From JBDTYT01 sp040005555 (GTDB taxonomy: Bacteria > Actinomycetota > UBA4738 > HRBIN12): 8,556 bases of DNA. A program made the translations under genes and the position numbers. The notes below the pieces were generated by a model that worked only from the letters and a program-made list of their open reading frames with translations, searched no databases and had not been told where the DNA came from. Of this stretch, positions 1-5,119 are shown piece by piece; the first letter of the stretch is position 1; each line of letters opens with the position of its first letter. The stretch covers positions 1-8,556 of the forward strand of contig JBDTYT010000070.1 in NCBI GenBank assembly GCA_040005555.1, read 5' to 3'.

Positions 1-1163
1 AGCTCGACCTCGGTGGCCGCGCCGACCTTGATCACCGCGACGCCTCCGGCCAGACGCGCGAGGCGCTCCTGGAGCTTCTCGCGGTCGTAGTCGGAGTCGG
101 TCTTCTCGATCTCAGCCTTGATCTGGTTGATACGACCCTTGATGTCGTCGTCCTTGCCGGCGCCCTCGACGATCGTGGTGTCGTCCTTGGCCACGACGAC
201 CTTGCGGGCGGAGCCGAGCAGATCCAGGGTTGTGTTCTCGAGCTTCAGGCCGACCTCCTCGGACACGACCTGTGCGCCCGTGAGGATCGCGATGTCCTGA
301 AGCATGGCCTTGCGGCGGTCGCCAAACCCGGGAGCCTTCACGGCGACCGAGCGGAACGTCCCGCGGATCTTGTTCACGACGAGGGTCGCGAGGGCCTCGC
401 CCTCGACGTCCTCGGAGATCACGAGGAGCGGCTTGCCGCCCTGCATGACCTTCTCGAGCAGCGGGAGGAGGTCCTTCACGGCGGAGATCTTCGAGTTCGC
501 GATGAGGATGTAGGGCTCCTCCAGCACGGCCTCCATGCGCTCGGGGTCGGTGACGAAGTACGGCGAGATGTAGCCCTTGTCGAAGCGCATGCCCTCGACG
601 AACTCGAGCTCCATACCGAACGTGTTCGATTCCTCGACCGTGATGACGCCGTCCTTGCCGACCTTGTCGACGGCCTCCGCGATCTGCTCGCCGATCTCGG
701 GGTCGGCGGCCGAGATGGCGCCCACGTGGGCGATCTCCTCCTTGGCCTCGACCTCCTTGGACTGGTGCTTGATGCTCTCGACCGCCAGCTCGACGGCCCG
801 CTCGATGCCGCGCTTCAGCGACATCGGGTTGGCGCCGGCCGCGACGTTGCGCAGGCCCTCCTTCACGATGGCCTGTGCGAGGACGGTCGCCGTCGTCGTA
901 CCGTCACCGGCCACGTCGTCGGTCTTCTTCGCGACTTCCTTCACGAGCTCGGCACCGACGTTTTCCATCGTGTCCTCGAGCTCGATCTCCTTAGCGATCG
1001 ATACGCCGTCGTTCGTGATCGTGGGGGCGCCCCACTTCTTCTCGAGGACCACGTTGCGGCCCTTGGGGCCGAGCGTGATCTTCACGGCGTTCGCGAGCTG
1101 GTCCATGCCCCGCTCGAGCGCGCGCCGCGCGTCCTCGTCGAAGCTGATGAGCTTGGCTGCCAT
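1..1163 (-). CDS. groEL: 60 kDa chaperonin GroEL (Hsp60), partial, 3' end outside window
   Basis: Subunit of the cytoplasmic double-ring chaperonin that encloses unfolded proteins and releases them on ATP hydrolysis, working with GroES. About 387 residues of the usual ~540 are visible. The N-terminus MAAKLISFDEDARRAL is typical of actinobacterial GroEL. The ATP-binding signatures ITLGPKGRNVVL (residues 29-40), ITNDGVSIA with D52, and DGTTTATVLA (87-96) are intact, followed by the intermediate and apical domains (for example GMRFDKGYISPYF and APGFGDRRKAML). The visible part stops just before the second catalytic Asp (E. coli D398). The ATG start is supported by a strong GAGGAGGAA ribosome binding site at 1167-1175. 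No groES precedes it; the upstream neighbour is an unrelated PPOX-fold gene, so this copy is probably transcribed alone, from a CIRCE-controlled promoter. Many actinobacteria carry two groEL copies, and the C-terminal tail that would help tell them apart is not visible. Confidence 0.98.
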   Translation of the reverse strand, partial: MAAKLISFDEDARRALERGMDQLANAVKITLGPKGRNVVLEKKWGAPTITNDGVSIAKEIELEDTMENVGAELVKEVAKKTDDVAGDGTTTATVLAQAIVKEGLRNVAAGANPMSLKRGIERAVELAVESIKHQSKEVEAKEEIAHVGAISAADPEIGEQIAEAVDKVGKDGVITVEESNTFGMELEFVEGMRFDKGYISPYFVTDPERMEAVLEEPYILIANSKISAVKDLLPLLEKVMQGGKPLLVISEDVEGEALATLVVNKIRGTFRSVAVKAPGFGDRRKAMLQDIAILTGAQVVSEEVGLKLENTTLDLLGSARKVVVAKDDTTIVEGAGKDDDIKGRINQIKAEIEKTDSDYDREKLQERLARLAGGVAVIKVGAATEVE

Positions 1164-1205
1164 CGCTTCCTCCTCTTCGTGCCTCTCAGCCTGGTATGGC
1201 GACTG

Positions 1206-1232
1206 CTAGCACTCTGGCTGTGCGAGTGCTAA
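1206..1232 (-). promoter_or_regulatory. CIRCE operator (HrcA binding site) of groEL
   Basis: On the plus strand the site reads CTAGCACTC, nine spacer bases, GAGTGCTAA. It matches the CIRCE consensus TTAGCACTC-N9-GAGTGCTAA at 17 of 18 arm positions; the only change is the outermost base of one arm. It lies 42 bases upstream of the groEL ATG. In the known system the HrcA repressor binds this site and is inactivated when GroEL is occupied by unfolded proteins, giving feedback heat-shock control. hrcA itself is not in the window. Confidence 0.95.
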
Positions 1233-1235
1233 GGC

Positions 1236-1265
1236 ATGGTAGCCAGGGAACCGGGCTTCTGGCAA
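1236..1265 (-). promoter_or_regulatory. Predicted sigma70-type promoter of groEL
   Basis: Read on the minus strand there is a -35 box TTGCCA (1260-1265; 5 of 6 to TTGACA), an 18-base spacer, and a -10 box TACCAT (1236-1241; 4 of 6 to TATAAT). Transcription would start a few bases downstream, inside the first arm of the CIRCE element, so bound HrcA would block initiation directly. The promoter sits between the stop of the PPOX gene and groEL, which supports separate transcription. Boxes were found by eye. Confidence 0.65.
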
Positions 1266-1276
1266 ACGGAGCGTGC

Positions 1277-1684
1277 TCAGAAGCCCTCGCTGGTCACGCG
1301 CTCGATCCGCACGCCCACGATGAGGGTCGTGCCCGACCCGATGGGAAAGAGGGGTTCGTACTGGGGGTACTTCTCGTCGAGGAGACGCTTGCCCCGGTCC
1401 CACTCGGGACCGCCCCCGATCACACGGGCGGACCCACGGACCTGCACCTGGTGGTTCAGGTTCCACTCCTCGACGTAGGAGTCGAACACTACCGAGCAGC
1501 GAGGGTCGCGCCGCAGATGGCGAAGCTTCGCCGTCGGCTCGCTCGCGAACAGAAGTGTTCCGTCGTCGAGCACGGGGCAGATCGGCACGACGCGTGGAGC
1601 GCCGTCTTCATCCACGGTGGCGAGGCGAGCGACGCGCTCGTAGCGGACGAATCGGGCCTCGTCCTCGGTGAGCTCGGTCCTCAC
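1277..1684 (-). CDS. PPOX-class probable F420-dependent oxidoreductase (split-barrel flavin/deazaflavin fold)
   Basis: A 135-residue protein of the pyridoxamine-5'-phosphate oxidase-like superfamily. It resembles the actinobacterial subfamily annotated as probable F420-dependent enzymes (Rv0121-like). Family features in order: an N-terminal helix with EARFVRYERVARLATVDEDG (residues 9-28), the strand RVVPICPVLDDGTLLFAS (31-48), the cofactor-phosphate region KLRHLRRDPRCSVVFD (53-68), a strand around QVQVRGSARVI (79-89), and the C-terminal motif LLDEKYPQY (101-109). The substrate is unknown; the group reduces or oxidises small molecules with F420 or flavin. The GTG start is fixed by an in-frame TGA just upstream. 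It overlaps the acs stop as GTGA, and the AGGAGG in front lies unusually close to the GTG, so translation is probably coupled to acs. A metabolic link to acetate activation is not evident from the sequence. Confidence 0.85.
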   Translation of the reverse strand: MRTELTEDEARFVRYERVARLATVDEDGAPRVVPICPVLDDGTLLFASEPTAKLRHLRRDPRCSVVFDSYVEEWNLNHQVQVRGSARVIGGGPEWDRGKRLLDEKYPQYEPLFPIGSGTTLIVGVRIERVTSEGF

Positions 1685-3648
1685 CCCTCCTCACCGCCGG
1701 CGCCGGACTCGACCATGCCGTGGATCTGCTCGACGATCTCGGCGTTCGCGAGCGTGGTGACGTCCCCGAGCGGGCGTCCGCGCGCGACGTCGCGGAGCAG
1801 CCGCCGCATGATCTTGCCCGAGCGAGTCTTCGGCAGGTCATCCGTGAAGATGATCCCGTGCGGTCGAGCGATCTTGCCGATCTTGTTCGCGACGTGGTCG
1901 CGCAGCTCTACCGCAACGATGTCATCGCCGACGAACGCGGCCTTCAGCGTGACGAAGGCCACGATCGCTTCACCGACGACGTCGTCCGGGCGCGAGACGA
2001 CCGCCGCCTCAGCGACCTTGGGGTCATCGACGAGCGCGCTCTCGATCTCGTACGTGGACAGCCGGTGGCCGGCGACGTTCATCACGTCGTCGATCCGGCC
2101 GAGCAGCCAGAAATAGCCCTCCTCGTCACGCTTCGCGCCGTCGCCGGCCACGTACACGCTCGGGCCGTACCTGCTGAAGTAGGTCTCGACGTACCGGTCC
2201 GGATCACCCCAGATCGTGCGGGCGATCGCTGGCCACGGCCGGTTCAGCACCAGATACCCGCCGCCGCCGAGCGGCACCGAGTTTCCCTGCTGATCCACGA
2301 TGTCGGCTTGGATCCCGGGGAACGGGTTCGTCGCCGAGCCCGGCTTGAGCGGCGTGATCCCGGGGAGCGGCGTGATCAAGATCGCGCCGGTTTCCGTCTG
2401 CCACCACGTGTCGACCACCGGACACCGCTCGGTGCCGATGTGTTTCCAGTACCAGATCCACGCCTCGGGGTTGATGGGCTCGCCCACCGAACCGAGCAGC
2501 CGGAGCGACGACAGGTCGTGTGCCTCGGGGAACTCTGTGCCCCAGCGCATGAACGCTCGGATCGCCGTCGGAGCCGTGTACAGGATGGTCGCCTTGTACG
2601 TCTCGACGATCTGCCAGAGGCGGTCCTTATCGGGCCAATCGGGAGCGCCCTCGTAGATGATCCCCGTCGTGTGGTTCGAGAGCGGCCCGTACACGATGTA
2701 CGAGTGGCCGGTAACCCAACCGATATCGGCCGCGCACCAGTACACGTCGTCGTCGTGGATGTCGAAGATGAGCCGGTGGGTCGAGGTGACCTGGGTCATG
2801 TAGCCGCCGGTGGTGTGGGCGATTCCCTTCGGCTTTCCGGTCGTCCCGCTCGTGTACAACAGGTAGAGGAGGTCCTCGGCCCCCATCTCCTCGGGGTCAC
2901 ACTGGGTGGGTTGCTCAGCGATCAGCTCGTGGTACCAAAGGTCCCGCCCCGGCGTGAATGGGTGATCGCCGCCCGTTCGACGCACGGTGACTACGTGCTC
3001 GATCGAGGGGCACTCGCGGACGGCCTCTTCGGCATTCTCCTTCAGCGGCACCACCTGACCGCGGCGGTAGCCGCCGTCGGCGGTGATCAAGATCTTCGCC
3101 TCGGCGTCGTTGATGCGGTCTCGAAGGGCCTCGGCCGAGAACCCCCCGAACACCACCGAGTGCGGCGCTCCGATGCGCGCGCATGCGAGCATCGCCACCG
3201 GCAGCTCGGGGACCATACCGAGGTAGATGTTCACCCGGTCACCCTTGCGCACCCCGAGCGACCTCAGCGCGTTCGCGAACCGACACACCTCATCGAGCAG
3301 CTCGGCGTAGGTGATCGTCCGCGTGTCGCCGGGCTCGCCCTCCCAATGGAAGGCGACCTTGTCGCCCCCTCCCGCCTCGACGTGGCGGTCGAGACAGTTG
3401 TACGACGCGTTCAACGTCCCGCCCTCGAACCAGGTCACCCAGGGAGGGGTCCAGCTCATGACCGTGTCCCATCGCCTGAACCAGGCGAGGCGCTCGGCCT
3501 GCTCCGCCCAGAACGCCTCCGGGTCGGCGGCGGCGCGCTCGTAGATCGAGCGATCCGAGACGATGGCGTGGGCGGTGAAGTCGGGCGGCGGTGGGAACAC
3601 CCGATCCTCGGACAGGAGGTCGGAGATATTCTGCTCGACGTCGGACAT
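1681..3648 (-). CDS. acs: Acetyl-CoA synthetase, AMP-forming
   Basis: Cytoplasmic enzyme that activates acetate with ATP to acetyl-AMP and then transfers it to CoA, feeding acetate into central metabolism. The protein is 655 residues, the normal full length. Visible motifs are the N-terminal ACAS region, with WFRRWDTVMSWTPPWVTWFEGG at residues 56-77; the P-loop-like YTSGTTGKPKG (265-275); DTWWQTETG (413-421), including the Trp (W416) that limits the pocket to acetate; the hinge region GRIDDVMNVAGHR (517-529); and the C-terminal PKTRSGKIMRRLLR (606-619). K612 of that last motif is the catalytic lysine, which is acetylated in regulated homologues. The ATG at 3646-3648 is chosen because it precedes a typical Acs N-terminus and follows AGGGGAG at a spacing of about 9 bases. 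The open frame continues upstream but would run into the opposite-strand genes. It is followed by the overlapping PPOX gene. The leader has notable inverted repeats. Confidence 0.97.
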   Translation of the reverse strand: MSDVEQNISDLLSEDRVFPPPPDFTAHAIVSDRSIYERAAADPEAFWAEQAERLAWFRRWDTVMSWTPPWVTWFEGGTLNASYNCLDRHVEAGGGDKVAFHWEGEPGDTRTITYAELLDEVCRFANALRSLGVRKGDRVNIYLGMVPELPVAMLACARIGAPHSVVFGGFSAEALRDRINDAEAKILITADGGYRRGQVVPLKENAEEAVRECPSIEHVVTVRRTGGDHPFTPGRDLWYHELIAEQPTQCDPEEMGAEDLLYLLYTSGTTGKPKGIAHTTGGYMTQVTSTHRLIFDIHDDDVYWCAADIGWVTGHSYIVYGPLSNHTTGIIYEGAPDWPDKDRLWQIVETYKATILYTAPTAIRAFMRWGTEFPEAHDLSSLRLLGSVGEPINPEAWIWYWKHIGTERCPVVDTWWQTETGAILITPLPGITPLKPGSATNPFPGIQADIVDQQGNSVPLGGGGYLVLNRPWPAIARTIWGDPDRYVETYFSRYGPSVYVAGDGAKRDEEGYFWLLGRIDDVMNVAGHRLSTYEIESALVDDPKVAEAAVVSRPDDVVGEAIVAFVTLKAAFVGDDIVAVELRDHVANKIGKIARPHGIIFTDDLPKTRSGKIMRRLLRDVARGRPLGDVTTLANAEIVEQIHGMVESGAGGEEG

Positions 3649-3664
3649 AGGGTGATGCTCCCCT

Positions 3665-3729
3665 CGTGCCTGGACACAGCGCATCGTACGTTGCCCGGGC
3701 GACTCCCGGCGAGCCGAAATCCAGGCACG
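3665..3729 (-). promoter_or_regulatory. Inverted-repeat leader of acs: candidate structured 5' UTR
   Basis: A perfect 10-bp inverted repeat, CGTGCCTGGA (3665-3674) and TCCAGGCACG (3720-3729), brackets 45 bases. Those 45 bases contain a smaller hairpin, CCGGG (3695-3699) with CCCGG (3705-3709), loop CGACT. In the acs transcript the second outer arm abuts the ribosome binding site GAGGGGAG. A further stem, GCACGG (3725-3730) with CCGTGC (3743-3748), shares bases with the upstream outer arm, so the two stems exclude each other. This is compatible with an RNA switch or with a DNA operator. I recognise no known riboswitch class. The pairing is directly visible; the function is inference. Confidence 0.4.
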
Positions 3730-3836
3730 GATATGCTTGCAACCGTGCGTGGGAGGGCCCAGCATCGTGCGCACGGGGTCGCCTGAGGGGCGGCCTCGAG
3801 GGCTATTCGGGCAGGAACCGGTGAAGGGAGACCGTG

Positions 3837-3992
3837 GTGGCCGACAAGTACGAGGCGTACTGCGTGAAATGCCGTGCGAAGCGCGAGTTCGAGGGCACGG
3901 TGGTGGAGCTGAAGAACGGGCGCAAGGCCGCGCAGGGGATCTGTCCCGTGTGTGGCACCAAGGTGATGCGGATCCTCGGCAAGACCGCCTAG
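3837..3992 (+). CDS. Small zinc-ribbon protein, DUF5679-like
   Basis: A 51-residue protein beginning MADKYEAYCVKCRAKREFEG and ending with GICPVCGTKVMRILGKTA. Two CxxC knuckles (YCVKC near residues 8-12 and CPVC near 36-39) separated by a short basic strand region predict one zinc ribbon. The combination EAYCVKCRAKRE ... NGRKAAQG ... CPVCGTK fits the DUF5679 family, small proteins seen in Actinomycetota and Chloroflexota with no established function. Zinc binding, and perhaps nucleic-acid or protein binding, is the most that can be inferred. Two adjacent GTG codons could start it; the second (3837) is preferred because AGGGAG ends 6 bases before it, while the first (3834) is only 3 bases away. 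It diverges from acs and converges on the Rrf2 gene. It was identified by translating the plus strand directly, since it is short and lacks an ATG start. Confidence 0.87.
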   Translation: MADKYEAYCVKCRAKREFEGTVVELKNGRKAAQGICPVCGTKVMRILGKTA

Positions 3993-4003
3993 CAGCGTCG
4001 ACG

Positions 4004-4029
4004 CGGGCCGGGGCCGAGGTCCCGGCCCG
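4004..4029. terminator. GC-rich hairpin between convergent genes, possible bidirectional terminator
   Basis: CGGGCCGGG (4004-4012) and CCCGGCCCG (4021-4029) form a perfect 9-bp stem around an 8-base loop. It lies 11 bases after the zinc-ribbon stop and 2 bases beyond the Rrf2 stop codon on the other strand. There is no clear T-run on either side (only TTCT on the plus strand), so it is either a weak intrinsic terminator of the high-GC actinobacterial kind or an mRNA-end stabiliser. Confidence 0.6.
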
Positions 4030-4031
4030 TT

Positions 4032-4505
4032 CTACGACAGGCGGGACAGCAGCTCGTCCTTCGAGAACACCAGCTTGCCCCCGCCCTGCTGCAGGTGCCG
4101 CAGCGCAAGGTCGGCCACCGTCGTCTCGCGCAACACCCCATCGATAGCGCGGGCGACGTCGCCCCAGAACCCCTGCAGACCGCACCGAGAGTCCTGGAAG
4201 CACGTGTGGTCCGATGGCTCCAAGCAGAACATCGGGAACAGCTGACCCTCGATCGCGTCGGCGATGTCGGCCACGGTGATCTGGTCGGGCTCTCGGGCGA
4301 GCCGGCAGCCCCCTCCCGCACCACGGAAACTCTCGACGAGCCCCGCCTTGTGCAGCGCGCCGAGCTGCTGCTCGAGGAAACGCAGGGGCACCTGCTGCGC
4401 CTGCGCGATCTCGCGAGCCGGGATCAATTGACCGGACTCCTTGCGCAGGGCCAGCTCGATCATCGCGCGCATCGCGTACTCGAGCCTCTGCGAGATCTTG
4501 AGCAA
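4032..4505 (-). CDS. Rrf2-family transcriptional regulator with putative Fe-S cysteine triad
   Basis: A 157-residue winged-helix DNA-binding protein. The N-terminus MLKISQRLEYAMRAMIELAL, the helix-turn-helix segment REIAQAQQVPLRFLEQQLGALHKAGLVES (31-59) and the wing RGAGGGCRLAREPDQITVADIADAIEG (61-87) are characteristic of Rrf2 proteins (IscR, NsrR, RsrR, CymR). After the HTH come C94, C102 and C108 (spacing Cx7C, Cx5C) in the dimer-interface region where IscR and NsrR bind a cluster with Cx5C and Cx5C. An additional C67 sits in the wing. An Fe-S cluster sensing iron, nitric oxide or redox state is therefore likely but not certain. A TTG start is chosen because GAGGAGG (4511-4517) precedes it by 5 bases and it gives the conserved N-terminus. 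No isc, suf or nitric oxide genes are adjacent, so its targets cannot be read from context; self-regulation is plausible. Confidence 0.93.
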   Translation of the reverse strand: MLKISQRLEYAMRAMIELALRKESGQLIPAREIAQAQQVPLRFLEQQLGALHKAGLVESFRGAGGGCRLAREPDQITVADIADAIEGQLFPMFCLEPSDHTCFQDSRCGLQGFWGDVARAIDGVLRETTVADLALRHLQQGGGKLVFSKDELLSRLS

Positions 4506-4523
4506 CGGGACCTCCTCGCGGTC

Positions 4524-4552
4524 AATGTAGGTTCGGCCTGGGAGAGTGTCAA
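4524..4552 (-). promoter_or_regulatory. Promoter of the Rrf2 regulator gene
   Basis: On the minus strand there is a perfect -35 box TTGACA (4547-4552), a 17-base spacer, and a -10 box TACATT (4524-4529; 4 of 6). The expected start point falls at or just before the ribosome binding site, so the 5' UTR would be only about a dozen bases. No convincing palindrome for Rrf2 binding overlaps it by eye. Confidence 0.7.
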
Positions 4553-4582
4553 CGCGCTGAGCTGCAGCGATGCGTGCGAACC

Positions 4583-4636
4583 GTTCCGCGGTAGCCGGAA
4601 CATCCTATGGAGATGACCCCAGCGGGCCATGCCCGC
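4583..4636 (+). promoter_or_regulatory. Two inverted repeats in the leader of the response-regulator operon
   Basis: Within the 164-base divergent intergenic region (4506-4669) there are two elements: GTTCCG (4583-4588) with CGGAAC (4596-4601), separated by 7 bases, and a tight hairpin GCGGGC (4622-4627), loop CAT, GCCCGC (4631-4636). The first could be an operator half-site pair, the second an RNA hairpin in the leader. No strong -35/-10 pair for the rightward operon is recognisable, and no strong ribosome binding site precedes the response regulator. Confidence 0.3.
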
Positions 4637-4669
4637 GGAGGCCCGATCCGCCGATACTGATGGTCAGGG

Positions 4670-5086
4670 ATGCGCGTACTGGTCGTCGACGACGAGCCGG
4701 ACGTCTTGCTCCTGTGTCGGGTGAACCTCGAGTTCGCCGGACACGAGGTGCTCGAGGCGTCGAACGGCGAACGAGGGGTCGAACTCGCGCTGGGCGAGCG
4801 GCCGGACGTGATCATGCTCGATGTCATGCTCCCGCACCGCGACGGCTTGTCTGTGCTCGAGGAGCTCGTGAGGGATCGGCGTACGCGCGAGACTCCGGTG
4901 ATCCTGCTCACGGCCAAGGCGCAGGATGCGGACCGGCTGCGTGGGTGGCGAGCAGGCTGCACGGAGTACGTGACGAAACCTTTTTCCCCGCAGCTCCTCG
5001 CCGACACGGTGGACCGGGTTGCCGAGATGACCGGGGACGAACGGCAGCGACGTCGCACGGAGGAGCTTGCCCGCTTAGGGGCCTGA
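4670..5086 (+). CDS. Single-domain response regulator (receiver domain only)
   Basis: A 138-residue CheY-like receiver protein. MRVLVVDDEPDVLLL gives the acidic pair D7/D8 that binds magnesium. D51 in VIMLDVMLP (48-55) is the predicted phosphorylation site, T81 in ILLTAKAQ is the switch Thr, and K103 in YVTKPFSP is the conserved lysine with its cis-peptide proline. The receiver ends near residue 120. The remaining ~18 residues (TGDERQRRRTEELARLGA) are a short charged tail, too small for an output domain, so it would act by protein contact or phosphotransfer. The ATG is fixed by an in-frame TGA at 4658-4660. The adjoining AGGG is too close to the start to be a good ribosome binding site. No histidine kinase is nearby. 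It is 33 bases (or 15, with the alternative start) from the trehalose glycosyltransferase and probably heads the same operon; a role in osmotic or desiccation signalling is inference. Confidence 0.93.
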   Translation: MRVLVVDDEPDVLLLCRVNLEFAGHEVLEASNGERGVELALGERPDVIMLDVMLPHRDGLSVLEELVRDRRTRETPVILLTAKAQDADRLRGWRAGCTEYVTKPFSPQLLADTVDRVAEMTGDERQRRRTEELARLGA

Positions 5087-5119
5087 GCCGCTCGTCGGGC
5101 CTTGAGTAGACTCGGGGCC

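Noticed and set aside
577..1209. Plus-strand Ser/Ala-rich open frame opposite groEL
   Set aside because: The serine-rich translation is the expected shadow of GroEL codons; groEL on the minus strand is unmistakable.
1206..1232. Inverted repeat as a rho-independent terminator for the PPOX gene
   Set aside because: The arms match the CIRCE consensus almost exactly with a 9-base spacer and are not followed by a T-run, so an HrcA operator is the better reading.
1720..3786. Long plus-strand open frame of 688 codons opposite acs
   Set aside because: The translation is low-complexity (Arg, Asp, Val, Pro rich), matches no family, and lies wholly antisense to a full-length acs. It is a typical shadow frame in high-GC DNA.
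3649..4203. Upstream extension of the acs open frame to give an 840-residue protein
   Set aside because: The extra N-terminal part is arginine/proline-rich with no Acs similarity, and it overlaps the opposite-strand zinc-ribbon gene and the Rrf2 gene. The ATG at 3648 gives the normal 655-residue length.
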